Shown here: positions 18,686-27,682 of the stretch, piece after piece | Layout: every line of letters begins with the position of its first letter | Numbering within the stretch: the first letter of the stretch is position 1 | Assembly: GCF_022698165.1 (NCBI RefSeq) | Contig: NZ_JALDAY010000008.1 | Location: 1-64,000, forward strand | Source: Streptomyces cylindrosporus | Lineage (GTDB): Bacteria; Actinomycetota; Actinomycetes; Streptomycetales; Streptomycetaceae | Length of the DNA: 64,000 nt | Direction of reading: 5' to 3' | Notes under the pieces: model-generated | Databases searched by the model: none | Told to the model about the DNA's origin: nothing | The model's input: only the letters and a program-made list of their open reading frames with translations | Position numbers and translations under genes: made by a program

Positions 18686-18759
18686 GGGGCGGGCCGGCGT
18701 CCGCATCGAGCGGATCTTGACGGCACCGCCGTGGACACCCCCGTAAAATCGACCCCACT

Positions 18760-19644
18760 GTGTCTGACTCCCGCAACGCCCCCGAAGCCCCCCGGCCCGC
18801 CGAGCACACCCCCGGCGGCCGCGCCGACGAGCCCGGTGCCGGGTCCCCGCACACGCCCGGTGTGTCCGTCCGGCACACCCGGGCCAAGGGGGAGCCCCGG
18901 TTCCCCGACGGGCCCAAGGCCGACCCCGCGGGGTCGCACTTCGAGCGGCGGATCCGTAGTTTCCAGCCGCGGCGGAGCCGGGTGACCGCCGGGCAGGCGG
19001 ACGCGTTGCAGCGGCTGTGGCCCAAATGGGGGCTGGACATCGACGGGCAGCGGGTCATCGACCTCGGCGAGCTCTTCGGGAACGCCAACCCCGTGGTGCT
19101 GGAGATCGGCTTCGGCATGGGCGAGGCCACCGCCCAGATGGCCGCCGCCGACCCGGACACCAACATCCTGGCCGTGGACGTACACACGCCGGGACAGGGC
19201 AATCTGCTCAACCTCGCCGACCAGCACGGGCTGCCGAACGTCCGGGTGGGCAACGGGGACGCCATCATCCTGCTGCGCGAGATGCTCCGGCCGGACTCGC
19301 TCGACGGCCTGCGCGTCTACTTCCCCGACCCCTGGCCCAAGAAGCGGCACCACAAGCGCCGGCTCATCCAGCCCGAGTTCCTGACCCTGGCCGCGGCCCG
19401 CATCCGGCCCGGCGGCCTGGTGCACTGCGCGACCGACTGGGAGCCGTACGCCGAACAGATGCTCGAAGTGCTCACCGCGCACCCGGACTTCGAGAACACC
19501 CGGCCCGACGGCGGTTTTGCGCCCCGTCCGCAGTTCCGGCCGCTGACCCGTTTCGAGGGGCAGGGACTGGACAAAGGACATGTCGTGAACGACCTGCTCT
19601 TCCGTCGCGTACAGCATCACAACCAGCCCCCCACTGGCGCCTGA
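18760..19644 (+). CDS. trmB: tRNA (guanine-46-N7)-methyltransferase
   Basis: TrmB makes m7G46 in the variable loop of tRNAs using S-adenosylmethionine. The 294-aa protein has the SAM motif EIGFGMGEATAQMA, followed by NILAVDVHTPG, VGNGDAI and the TrmB signature FPDPWPKKRHHKRRLI. An N-terminal extension of about 60 polar residues, rich in Pro, Arg and Glu, precedes the catalytic fold and is typical of the Streptomyces version. It starts with GTG 18760. Confidence 0.93.
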   Translation: MSDSRNAPEAPRPAEHTPGGRADEPGAGSPHTPGVSVRHTRAKGEPRFPDGPKADPAGSHFERRIRSFQPRRSRVTAGQADALQRLWPKWGLDIDGQRVIDLGELFGNANPVVLEIGFGMGEATAQMAAADPDTNILAVDVHTPGQGNLLNLADQHGLPNVRVGNGDAIILLREMLRPDSLDGLRVYFPDPWPKKRHHKRRLIQPEFLTLAAARIRPGGLVHCATDWEPYAEQMLEVLTAHPDFENTRPDGGFAPRPQFRPLTRFEGQGLDKGHVVNDLLFRRVQHHNQPPTGA

Positions 19645-19707
19645 AAGCCCCTCGGGCAACCCGATGCACCGTCGCGGGCGGCGCCCTCGCTCGTTAGGGT
19701 CAATGCC

Positions 19708-21060
19708 GTGGCCACGTGTCCCCAGTACCCGCCGTACCCGAACCGGCCGCCGCAGCCCGGCGGTCCGGTCGGCGGTGCGCTCGGGCGGGTGCACTGGTGG
19801 CAGCGCAGGTGGGTCCGGTACACGGCACTCTGCACCCTGCTGGCGCTCTCCGGGCTCGTCATCCTCGCCCTGGTGCGCCGGCAGACCGGCACGGAGGGGT
19901 TCCTGGTCGGGCTCGGCCTCGCCGTACTGCCCGTACCGCTGCTCATAGCCGCCTTCCGCTGGCTCGACCGGGTCGCCCCCGGTCCCTGGCGGAATCTGCT
20001 GTTCGCCTTCGCCTGGGGTGCCTGCGCGGCGGCGCTCATAGCGATCGTCGCCAACAGTTTCGCGACCAGATGGATAGCGACGGCGACGGCGGACCCGTCC
20101 AGCGCGGACACGCTCGGCGCGACCGTCATAGCGCCGATCGTCGAGGAGTCCGCCAAGGCCGCGGCCGTACTGCTCGTCTTCCTCTTCCGCAGACGGGACT
20201 TCACCGGGATCGTCGACGGGGTGGTGATAGCCGGGGTCACCGCCACCGGCTTCGCGTTCACCGAGAACATCCTCTACCTCGGCACCGCCTTCGGCACCGA
20301 CCAGCTCACCGGCGATCGCGGCATCGCCTCCGTGACCGCGGCGACCTTCTTCGTGCGCGTGGTCATGTCGCCCTTCGCGCACCCCCTCTTCACCGTCCTG
20401 ACCGGCATCGGCTTCGGGCTCGCCGCGGCGATGGCCTCGGACCGGCGGCAGGCGCGGCGCGTGCTCGTGCCGCTGGCCGGACTGCTGCTCGCGATGGGCA
20501 TGCACGCGATCTGGAACGGCTCCTCGTCCTTCGGGGAGTACGGGTTCTTCGGGGTGTACGCCGTGTTCATGGTGCCGGCGTTCGGGCTGCTGACCTGGCT
20601 GGTGATCTGGACGCGGCAGCGGGAGCTGCGGACCGTGCGGGAAGAGCTGCCGGCGTATGTGGCGGCCGGGTGGCTGGCACCGGCCGAGCCGTTCGCGCTG
20701 GGCTCGATGCGGGCGCGGCGGCTGGCCCGGGACTACGCCGCGCACCACTTCGGGAAGCCGGCGGCGCGGGCGGTGACGGAGTACGAGGCGTACGCGACCT
20801 CGCTGGCGTTTCTGCGGCATCGGGGGCGGCGGGGGCGGGCCGGGGCGGACTTCGCGCTGCGGGAGCGGGAGTTGCTGAACGAGCTGTGGCTGCGGCGGGA
20901 AGTGGCGCGGCCGGCGCTGGACTATGCGGCGCGGGTGGCTGCGCCGCCGGTACCGGTGGCTGCGCCGCCTTGGCCGGTGTACGGGGCGTACGGGTACGGC
21001 TACGGGTATCCGACGGGGCCGGCGGGGCCGTATCCCTCGTACAACCCGTATCGGTCGTAG
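19708..21060 (+). CDS. PrsW-type intramembrane protease
   Basis: The 450-residue protein has about eight membrane helices in its first 300 residues and the PrsW signature: the EExxK motif IVEESAKAAAVLLVF, FAFTENILYLG after it, and histidines in FAHPLFTVLTGIGFG and MGMHAIWN. In Bacillus PrsW cleaves an anti-sigma factor in the membrane. The soluble C-terminal tail (from about 300) is Arg/Ala-rich and ends in a Tyr-Gly-Pro stretch (GYGYPTGPAGPYPSYNPY). The target is unknown; the membrane-tethered sigma protein at 7.1 kb is a speculative candidate. Confidence 0.87.
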   Translation: MATCPQYPPYPNRPPQPGGPVGGALGRVHWWQRRWVRYTALCTLLALSGLVILALVRRQTGTEGFLVGLGLAVLPVPLLIAAFRWLDRVAPGPWRNLLFAFAWGACAAALIAIVANSFATRWIATATADPSSADTLGATVIAPIVEESAKAAAVLLVFLFRRRDFTGIVDGVVIAGVTATGFAFTENILYLGTAFGTDQLTGDRGIASVTAATFFVRVVMSPFAHPLFTVLTGIGFGLAAAMASDRRQARRVLVPLAGLLLAMGMHAIWNGSSSFGEYGFFGVYAVFMVPAFGLLTWLVIWTRQRELRTVREELPAYVAAGWLAPAEPFALGSMRARRLARDYAAHHFGKPAARAVTEYEAYATSLAFLRHRGRRGRAGADFALRERELLNELWLRREVARPALDYAARVAAPPVPVAAPPWPVYGAYGYGYGYPTGPAGPYPSYNPYRS

Positions 21061-21198
21061 GGGCTGCGGAGGGTTCGGCACCGCCGGGGAACGCCGTCGT
21101 GGCGGGACACCGTTGCGGCGGGAAGAAGGGGCCGACGGAAGATCAGGGCCGCCAGGAACGGAACATCAGGGCCGGCAGAAAACGAGACCGGTCGATCG

Positions 21199-22143
21199 TC
21201 AGGCCGACGCCTGTGTCAGGCGCGTGAGTTCCGCCTCCGTCAGGGTCAGGTTCGCCACCCCCAGCAGGGCCGGGAGCTGTTCCGGTGTGCGGGCCGAGGC
21301 GATCGGGGCTGCCACCGTCGGCTGGGCCGCCAGCCAGGCCAGGGCCACCGTCGGGATCGGGGCGTCGTGGGTCTCGGCGATCTCGTCCAGGGCCGCCAGG
21401 ACGCGCTGCCCCCGTTCCGTGTCCGCGTGCTTCGACGCGCCCGCCGCCCTCGCGCTGTCCACCTTCGTGCCCGGGCGGTACTTGCCCGTCAGGAAGCCCG
21501 CCGCGAGGGAGTAGTACGGGACCGCGGCCAGACCGTAGTGCGCGGCGAGGTCCTGGAGGTCGCCCTCGTACGTGTCGCGCGAGACCAGGTTGTAGTGCGG
21601 CTGCAGCGCCACGTACTTGGCCAGGCCCTCGCGGTCGGAGAACTCCAGCGACGCCCGCAGCCGCTCGGCCGAGATGTTGGACGCGGCGATGTTGCGCACC
21701 TTGCCCGCCCGCACCAGCTCGTCCAGCGCGCCGATGATCTCCTCGACCGGGACCTCGGGCTTGTCGAAGTGGGTGTAGTAGAGGTCGATGTAGTCGGTGT
21801 CGAGGCGGCGCAGGGACGCATCGGCCGCGGCCTTGATGTTGGCCGCGGACAGGCCCTGGTACTCGGGGTGCTGGCTCACCTTGGTCGCGATCACGACGTC
21901 GGAGCGGTTGCCGCGGGCCTTGACCCACCTGCCGATGATCGTCTCGGACTCGCCGCCCTTGTTGCCGGGAACCCAGGCCGAGTAGCCGTCGGCGGTGTCC
22001 ACGAAGTTGCCGCCCGCGGCCGCGTACGCGTCCAGGACCTGGAAGGAGGTCGCCTCGTCGGCCGTCCAGCCGAAGACGTTGCCGCCGAGGGAGAGCGGGA
22101 AGACCTCCAGATCGGAGGAGCCGAGCTTGCGAAGAGAAGTCAT
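21199..22143 (-). CDS. Aldo/keto reductase
   Basis: A 314-aa NADPH-dependent aldo/keto reductase of the YajO/perakine-reductase type. The TIM-barrel catalytic residues are visible: Asp and Tyr in NFVDTADGYS, a Lys in VVIATKVSQHP and the His region of DLYYTHFDKP. The cofactor-binding end carries ASARTPEQLPALL. Such enzymes reduce carbonyls in detoxification or metabolite pathways. ATG 22143 has weak upstream spacing, and the substrate is unknown. Confidence 0.9.
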   Translation of the reverse strand: MTSLRKLGSSDLEVFPLSLGGNVFGWTADEATSFQVLDAYAAAGGNFVDTADGYSAWVPGNKGGESETIIGRWVKARGNRSDVVIATKVSQHPEYQGLSAANIKAAADASLRRLDTDYIDLYYTHFDKPEVPVEEIIGALDELVRAGKVRNIAASNISAERLRASLEFSDREGLAKYVALQPHYNLVSRDTYEGDLQDLAAHYGLAAVPYYSLAAGFLTGKYRPGTKVDSARAAGASKHADTERGQRVLAALDEIAETHDAPIPTVALAWLAAQPTVAAPIASARTPEQLPALLGVANLTLTEAELTRLTQASA

Positions 22144-22207
22144 GTACTACGTCAACGGGCGTGCCGGAACAGCCAATTCCGGCACGCCCGCAAAGATCCG
22201 GTAAACG

Positions 22208-23233
22208 TCAGGGGTTGAGGCCCTTGCTCCGCAGCCACGTCATCGGGTCGATCCCGTCGGACTGGCCGTTCGGGTGGACCTCCAGGTGCAGGTGCGGGCC
22301 GGTCACGTTGCCGGTCGCGCCCACGCGGCCGATGACGTCACCCGTGGCGACCTTCTGCCCGACGCTCACGCTGATCGACGACTGGTGGCAGAACCACAGC
22401 TCCGTACCGTCGTCGAGCGTGATGATCGTGCGGTAGCCGTACGACCCCGCCCAGCCGGCCTCCGTGACGGTGCCGGAGTGGATCGCCTTGATGAGGGTGC
22501 CCGTGGGGGCGGCGAAGTCGAGGCCCGTGTGGTAGCCGGAGGACCACATGGAGCCGGCCTGTCCGAAGGTGCCGGTGATCGTGTAGGAGACGACCGGCAG
22601 CTTGAACTGCTTGGCCAGCTCGGCGAGCTTCGCGGCCTCGGCCGCCTTCTTGGCCGCCGCCTCCGCCTTCTCCTTGGCGGCCTTGGCCTTGGCCGCCGCG
22701 TCCTGCTCGGCCTTGGCGGCCGCGTCGTCGATCTGCTTGGCGAGGGCCGCCTCGGTGGCGGACTGGGCCTTGCTGTCGACCTGGACCTGCTGCGACTCGG
22801 CCTGCGCCATGATGCGGTCGCGCAGCGCCTCGCCCGCGTCCCGGGCGCCCTGCGTGGTGTCCTCGGTCGTCACGCCGAGGGAGCTGAGCGCGGTCGCGGA
22901 GCCCTTGGGGGCGTCGGAGGAACCGCCGAACACGGCGCCGACTGAGGGCAGATCGGGCACGGAGATGGAGACCGGCGGCTTGCCGGTGTTGGCGCTGGCC
23001 ATGCCGCCCGCGCCGACGGCGGCTATGACGCCGACGCCGAGAACCGTGGAGCTGCGGGCGAGTCCCCCGCCGCGCTGCTTGGCGACACGGTGCCGGCCGC
23101 GTACCGGAGCGATGGACTCCGCGGTGGGGTTCCACTCCTCCCACTGGCCCTCTTCGGTACGGGGGCCGGCGAAGCCGAAGGGCTCGGTGCTCGGCACGAA
23201 CGGGGCTGCCGGGGCAGGCGGGTTGGACGCCAC
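22208..23233 (-). CDS. M23-family peptidoglycan peptidase
   Basis: The 341-residue protein starts at GTG 23233 after AAAGGAGC. About 55 cytoplasmic residues precede a hydrophobic export segment (VLGVGVIAAVGAGGMASA). A long Ala/Lys/Glu coiled coil follows (about 135-210). The C-terminal LytM/M23 domain has the zinc motifs HTGLDFAAPTG and HLHLEV and should cut peptide cross-links in the wall. The c-di-AMP riboswitch in its leader ties expression to turgor and dormancy signalling, as for other Streptomyces wall hydrolases. Confidence 0.9.
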   Translation of the reverse strand: MASNPPAPAAPFVPSTEPFGFAGPRTEEGQWEEWNPTAESIAPVRGRHRVAKQRGGGLARSSTVLGVGVIAAVGAGGMASANTGKPPVSISVPDLPSVGAVFGGSSDAPKGSATALSSLGVTTEDTTQGARDAGEALRDRIMAQAESQQVQVDSKAQSATEAALAKQIDDAAAKAEQDAAAKAKAAKEKAEAAAKKAAEAAKLAELAKQFKLPVVSYTITGTFGQAGSMWSSGYHTGLDFAAPTGTLIKAIHSGTVTEAGWAGSYGYRTIITLDDGTELWFCHQSSISVSVGQKVATGDVIGRVGATGNVTGPHLHLEVHPNGQSDGIDPMTWLRSKGLNP

Positions 23234-23257
23234 GTGGGCGTGCTCCTTTCCTTCCTT

Positions 23258-23418
23258 CTCGCCTACCGGGTTAGCTGACGGGTTCGGAGCAGGAAGGTCT
23301 CCTACGCGCGTATACCTGCCGTGCTTCCACGGCGGCTTCCGTGCGATTCACCCCAGGGTGGTGGTTCCCCGGTTCCCTTGCGGGATTCGGCGCGTGCGCA
23401 CGGAGCCGCCTCTTGTGA
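23258..23418 (-). promoter_or_regulatory. ydaO/yuaA-type c-di-AMP riboswitch
   Basis: The leader of the M23 gene has the conserved blocks of the ydaO class in order: GGGAACCGGGGAACCA, TGGGGTGAATC, GGAGACCTTCC, CCGAACCCGTCAGCTAACC and GGTAGGCG. The last block ends about 25 nt before the GTG start, and the ribosome binding site follows. Binding of c-di-AMP to this class generally turns expression off. Ends are approximate. Confidence 0.88.
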
Positions 23419-23605
23419 CGGCTGGGACGACCGCGCTGCGTTATCGAACGTTAATAGACCCGGGGGGTCGTTTCCAAGCTGTTCGGCTTGATCATTAACG
23501 AATCCTGGCTGGACGTAGGGCCCATGGACGGCGAAAAACGGGCGAGTTGACCCGGGCTCAGGATCTTCACAGGCATTGACGGTATGTCAGTTGTTATGCA
23601 GAGAG

Positions 23606-24712
23606 TCACGGCCTGCGTACGGCGAGCAGCGCCATGTCGTCCGTGGTGCCGTCCCCGGTGTGCCGGCGCACCCCGCGCGTGAGGGTGTCGAGCAGTGCGC
23701 CGGGCTCGCGGAAGACCCGGCCGGCGAGCCGGGCCGCGGGGTCGTAGAACTCGCCGTGTCCGTCGCGCGCCTCGGACAGCCCGTCGGTGTAGAGCAGCAG
23801 GGTGGCCCCGCCGGGGAACTTCGTCTCCTCGACCCGGTCGGGCCAGACGCCCAGCTCCCCCATCCCGAGCGGCAGTGCGGGCTCGCTCGAACGCAGGGTG
23901 CGCACGCTGCCGTCGGGGCACAGCAGCAGCGGAGGCGGATGACCGCGGTTGACGAGCCTCACCACCCCGTCGCCGTGCGGGAGTTCGGCGAGTACGGCGG
24001 TGGTGAACCCCTCGAACGCGTCGAGCCCGGCACGCCGGGCCCCCTCGCGGGCCAGCGCCCGTTCCAGCCGCCCCGCGACGGCCTCCAGGGTCGGCTCCTG
24101 CTCGGCCGCCTCCCGGAAGGCCCCGATGACGACGGCGACGGCGGCCACCGCGCCCATCCCCTTGCCCCGCACATCGCCGACGACGAGCCGGACGCCGTAC
24201 GGGGTGTCCTGCACCGCGTACAGATCGCCGCCGATGAACGCGTCGGCCTGCGCCGCCTCGTAGCGCGCCGCGATGTCGAACCCGGCGATCCGCTCGGCCG
24301 GTTCGGGCAGTACGGCGCGCTGGGCGGCCTCGGCGATCTCGCGGGTGGAGGCGAGCCGCGCGTCGCCGCGGGCCACGACCCGGTTGACGCCGGCCGCGAG
24401 CAGGGCGACCGTGGCCACGGTGACGGCCTCGGTGAGCGTGTCGGCGTCGGGCCCCCAGCCGTACCGGACGTGGACCCCGTAGGTGGCAAGGGTGGCGACG
24501 ACACCCGTGACCGCGGTGGCGGCCAGCGAGAGGACCGGCGCGGCGACGAGCGGGGCGGCGGTGAAGAAGGGGGCGGCCGTGAAGTCCTTCGGGGTGACGC
24601 TGTCGTACAGGATGCCGCCGAGGATCAGCAGCGCGGGCAGCACGCGGAGGAAGGCGACGGCGTCACGGGACAGCCGCCCGCCGGCTCTCGCATACGGCCG
24701 CTCATGATCCAC
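23606..24712 (-). CDS. Membrane-anchored SpoIIE/PP2C phosphatase
   Basis: The 368-residue protein has an N-terminal membrane part of three or four helices (about 20-110; LRVLPALLILGGILYDS, VTVATVALLAAGVNRVVA) and a SpoIIE phosphatase domain (about 135-368). Family motifs are AYRYEA-like FDIAARYEAAQADAFIGGD, LVVGDVRGKGMGAVA and LLLYTDGLSEARD. It would dephosphorylate an anti-sigma antagonist at the membrane. GTG 24712 is chosen; the longer frame to 24880 would overlap the initiator tRNA. Confidence 0.87.
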   Translation of the reverse strand: MDHERPYARAGGRLSRDAVAFLRVLPALLILGGILYDSVTPKDFTAAPFFTAAPLVAAPVLSLAATAVTGVVATLATYGVHVRYGWGPDADTLTEAVTVATVALLAAGVNRVVARGDARLASTREIAEAAQRAVLPEPAERIAGFDIAARYEAAQADAFIGGDLYAVQDTPYGVRLVVGDVRGKGMGAVAAVAVVIGAFREAAEQEPTLEAVAGRLERALAREGARRAGLDAFEGFTTAVLAELPHGDGVVRLVNRGHPPPLLLCPDGSVRTLRSSEPALPLGMGELGVWPDRVEETKFPGGATLLLYTDGLSEARDGHGEFYDPAARLAGRVFREPGALLDTLTRGVRRHTGDGTTDDMALLAVRRP

Positions 24713-24843
24713 ATGTCCAGGCTTCCCGGAGCGGGGGCGGGCGGCGAGCGGTGTGGGCCGACCGAATGACGCAGGTGAGATGGGGCGGAAGCAAACCGTG
24801 GTGCTGGGCGTCCCGCGGATGGCGTATGCTGGTGACACACCGA

Positions 24844-24917
24844 CGCGGGGTGGAGCAGCTCGGTAGCTCGCTGGGCTCATAACCCAGAGGTCGCAGGTTC
24901 AAATCCTGTCCCCGCTA
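24844..24917 (+). tRNA. Initiator tRNA-fMet (CAT)
   Basis: A 74-nt cloverleaf with anticodon CAT (24878-24880). The three consecutive G-C pairs in the anticodon stem (GGG / CCC around CTCATAA) and the unpaired first acceptor position (C1 opposite T72) mark it as initiator rather than elongator. CCA is not encoded. Confidence 0.95.
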
Positions 24918-24924
24918 CTCAAGG

Positions 24925-24963
24925 CTCAGGGCCGGAATCCAGTCACTGGATTCCGGCCCTGAG
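24925..24963. terminator. Very strong terminator after tRNA-fMet
   Basis: An 18-bp perfect stem (CTCAGGGCCGGAATCCAG and its complement, 3-nt loop TCA) begins 7 nt after the tRNA and is followed by TGTTTTC. It can also serve the converging alginate-lyase-like gene. Confidence 0.92.
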
Positions 24964-24993
24964 TGTTTTCGGGCTCCGGATCGGGCCCCGGGG

Positions 24994-26214
24994 TCAGGCT
25001 CCGGGATTGTTCGCGTGGGTGAGGGTCTCCCAGGAGACGAAGAGGTCGTCGGTGCCGGCCGGGCGGGTCTCCTCGGCGAGCTTGTGGGCGTAGGGGACCT
25101 TCATGTCGAGGCGGTTCTCCAGGTGGTTGAGGGCCACCTCCAGGTCGGGCCCCATGTTCCGGTCGACCTTGCCGCCGCACAGCCAGGCCGGCGGGTTCTC
25201 GCCCATCTGGTAGCGGGCGTGGAAGTCGAGCGCGGCCTTGAGCCGGTCCTTGACCTCGCCGTACAGGTCGACGCCCTGGTGCCAGGCGGTCTCGGCGATG
25301 TGGGCGGTGGCGGCGAGGGAGTAGCCGACGTGCTTGAAGTTGCGGCAGGTCTCCTGGGCGAGGCCGTCCTTGAAGCGGGTCTGCTTGAACCAGTACGTCG
25401 TCAGCTTCTGCGGGGTGTTCACCGTCGAGCCGGCCGGGGTGAGCGGCACCTGCCCGTCCTTCTCCAGGTAGAAGTAGGCGGGCACGCGGTTGCGGAACCG
25501 CTTGAGGGCCGCGTCGAAGGCCTTGTGGTCGTTGTTGAAGACCGCGATGCCGATCGCCGCGTCGGTCATCGCGAGGTCCCAGTTGCCGTTGTAGTCGGGG
25601 AGGTTCTGGGTGACCTGGGGCTGGTAGGCGGTGCGCAGCATGCGCTCGAACCGCGCGACCCGGTCCGCCGGCCACCCGGCCCCGGGCGCGTACCGCACGA
25701 TCTCCGCGGCCCGCGCCCAGGTGGACCCGGCCCACGCGGTCTGCAACCCCGCGTCCTCCTCGGTGTGCCGCCTGATCTTCGCCGACCAGGCGTCCATGAT
25801 CTCGCGGGCCTTGAGGGCGTGCTGCTGCTTGCCGGTGACGCTGTAGAGCAGGGCCTGGGTGTAGGCGGCGATGGCGTCCTGCCGCTCCTCGACACACCCG
25901 TGCGCGGGCCGGCCGCCCCAGGGGCAGTCGACGTGCTCGTACGGCTCCGGCGCGTACTTGTACGACCCGTACTTGCTGTCCCGCATGTCCAGGTAGGCCT
26001 TCAGCCACGGCTGCTTCCCGGCCGCCACGTTCTTGCGTACGGCGTCCAGCTGGGCCTTGTCGACGAGCACGCCGGGGTGGGTGAAGGAGGCGTCCGGGGG
26101 CAGCGCGCGGGCCATGGTGCGGGAGCCGACGTCGGCGGTGCCGCACGAGGCGACGGCCGCGGTGAGCAGGGGCACGAGCAGAAGTGCGGCCGCTCGTCTG
26201 GGAACTGGGCTCAT
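24994..26214 (-). CDS. Alginate-lyase-family lipoprotein
   Basis: The 406-aa protein starts MSPVPRRAAALLLVPLL and has a lipobox (AVASC, Cys about 24), so it should be a lipid-anchored surface protein. The mature part matches the alpha/alpha-toroid alginate lyase family (PF05426): FTHPGVLVDKAQL at the start, then NLPDYNGNWDLAMTDAAIGI, HVGYSLAATAHIAETAWHQG and Tyr/Trp-rich helices. These enzymes cut uronate polysaccharides by beta-elimination. Substrate in this organism is unknown. Confidence 0.85.
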   Translation of the reverse strand: MSPVPRRAAALLLVPLLTAAVASCGTADVGSRTMARALPPDASFTHPGVLVDKAQLDAVRKNVAAGKQPWLKAYLDMRDSKYGSYKYAPEPYEHVDCPWGGRPAHGCVEERQDAIAAYTQALLYSVTGKQQHALKAREIMDAWSAKIRRHTEEDAGLQTAWAGSTWARAAEIVRYAPGAGWPADRVARFERMLRTAYQPQVTQNLPDYNGNWDLAMTDAAIGIAVFNNDHKAFDAALKRFRNRVPAYFYLEKDGQVPLTPAGSTVNTPQKLTTYWFKQTRFKDGLAQETCRNFKHVGYSLAATAHIAETAWHQGVDLYGEVKDRLKAALDFHARYQMGENPPAWLCGGKVDRNMGPDLEVALNHLENRLDMKVPYAHKLAEETRPAGTDDLFVSWETLTHANNPGA

Positions 26215-26332
26215 GGGTGCTACCTCCGCATATGTCCACGCCGGGTCAGGATGAGCGTGACCCTTCGGGGGCGGGGGCGCAGGCTGGGTTGGGCCGATTG
26301 GACTGTGCGGGTGGGTGGGGGCGGGCGTGGGT

Positions 26333-26404
26333 GCTGGGGGCTGCCGCCCCCAGACCCCCGCTTCGGCCTGAACGGCCTCGTCCTCAAACGCCGGACGGGC
26401 TGAA
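26333..26404. repeat. Dispersed Streptomyces intergenic repeat, copy 2
   Basis: It contains the hairpin CTGGGGGCTGCCGCCCCCAG and the signature CTCGTCCTCAAACGCCGGAC, as at 12.6 and 57.8 kb. It lies between the start of the lyase gene and the end of the RibD-like gene. Confidence 0.65.
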
Positions 26405-26437
26405 TGGCACGGACCGGCGTCGGGAAGTGGGCGCCGC

Positions 26438-27568
26438 TCAGCCCAGAAGGTGCCGGTTCGGTGCCTTCGCGCGCTCCTCGTACTCCGGGAGTACGACCAC
26501 CTCGACGCCCTCCGCCGTCAGCAGGCCGTTTCCGTCCGCCGCCGTCACGAACGTGTCCGGCTCGCGCCAGGACGTGACCACCCGGCGTACCCCGGCGTCG
26601 AGGATCAGGCGGGCGCACGGCTTGGGGCGGGAGGCGCGGTGGGCGCAGGGTTCCAGGCTGCTGTAGACCGTCGCGCCGGACAGGCGCGGGTCGTTGGGGT
26701 CGAGCTTGGCCAGGGCCGCCTCCTCGGCGTGGACCACGGGGTCGTCGCCCTCTCGGGAGTGGCCGCGGGCCAGTTCCGTGCCGTCGGCGGCGACGATCAC
26801 CGCGCCGACGCTGAAGGCCGTCCGGGAGGGCGGGCACAGGGCCGCGAGGTCGCAGGCGAGGGAGAGCCAGTGGTGGTCGGCGGCGGACGGGAGGGATCCG
26901 GCACCGGGAGCAGTGGGTTCGTAGCGCATCAGGACCACGTCCTCGATCCGCCGGGTTTCGAGAAGGCGCAGGCGGCCGGCCTGGTAGTCGCCGGGGCCGA
27001 ACAGGCGGGGGGCGTCCGGCGTGCCGACGAACAACGGGGCCAGGACCAGCTGGAGTTCGTCGGCGAGGCCCTGCTGGAGGAGCTGGGTGTGGATCGTGCC
27101 GCCGCCCTCGACCATGAGGCGCCGTACCCCTCGTACCTCGTGAAGGTGCTCCAGGAGGCGGCGCCAGTCGAGGTCCGGGCCGAGCGGGACCACGTCGGCC
27201 GCCAGGCCCGCCGCACGAGCCCGCTCCCCACCCTTGTCCGTCGTGTAGACGACCTTGTCCCCGCCCGTGTGCCAGAACTTCGCCGTCGGGTCGAGGTCGC
27301 CGGAGCCGCTGACCGTGACCTTGAGGGGGTACTCGGGCTGTCCGGCGGCCACGCGGGCGGCGCGGCGCTCGGGCGAGTTCACCAGGAGCCGCGGGTTGTC
27401 GGCGCGGATCGTGCCGGCGCCGACGAGGATGGCGTCGACGGAGGCCCGTACCTCGTCGACGCGGTCGAAGTCGGCGGGGGACGAGAGCAGCAGGCGCTCG
27501 GGGCCGGTGTCGTCGAGGTAGCCGTCGAGGGAGACGGCGGCGGACAGCAGGACGTACGGGTACGGCAT
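26438..27568 (-). CDS. RibD-like bifunctional protein, domain order reversed
   Basis: The 376-aa protein has a RibD C-type reductase domain first (about 1-215; LSAAVSLDGYLDD, VGAGTIRADNPRLLV, LMVEGGGTIHTQLL). A cytidine-deaminase-like domain comes second (about 225-376), with zinc motifs HAEEAAL and EPCAHRASRPKPC. Canonical RibD has the opposite order. Together the activities deaminate and reduce the pyrimidine made from GTP. The gene is divergent from a MarR gene, with ribA just beyond, so the three likely form one regulated unit, either a riboflavin back-up or a pathway that diverts the pyrimidine. Confidence 0.87.
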   Translation of the reverse strand: MPYPYVLLSAAVSLDGYLDDTGPERLLLSSPADFDRVDEVRASVDAILVGAGTIRADNPRLLVNSPERRAARVAAGQPEYPLKVTVSGSGDLDPTAKFWHTGGDKVVYTTDKGGERARAAGLAADVVPLGPDLDWRRLLEHLHEVRGVRRLMVEGGGTIHTQLLQQGLADELQLVLAPLFVGTPDAPRLFGPGDYQAGRLRLLETRRIEDVVLMRYEPTAPGAGSLPSAADHHWLSLACDLAALCPPSRTAFSVGAVIVAADGTELARGHSREGDDPVVHAEEAALAKLDPNDPRLSGATVYSSLEPCAHRASRPKPCARLILDAGVRRVVTSWREPDTFVTAADGNGLLTAEGVEVVVLPEYEERAKAPNRHLLG

Positions 27569-27651
27569 CGGACGCGCTCACTCTCGGCGGCGGACGGGGC
27601 TTGGGCAAGGGTCGCGGGTGGGGCTTGGGCTTGGCTGCGGGTGGGGCTTGG

Positions 27652-27663
27652 TTCAAGTTTGAA
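27652..27663. promoter_or_regulatory. MarR operator palindrome, RibD-like/MarR divergent region
   Basis: TTCAA-GT-TTGAA is a perfect 5-bp inverted repeat 19 bp before the MarR ATG. The half-site TTCAA recurs in both palindromes before ribA, which supports autoregulation by this MarR. Confidence 0.6.
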
Positions 27664-27682
27664 ACAAACCTACACTGGTGGC

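Noticed and set aside
24713..24880. Longer start for the SpoIIE phosphatase at 23.6 kb
   Set aside because: The extension would run into the initiator tRNA gene and is not family-like.
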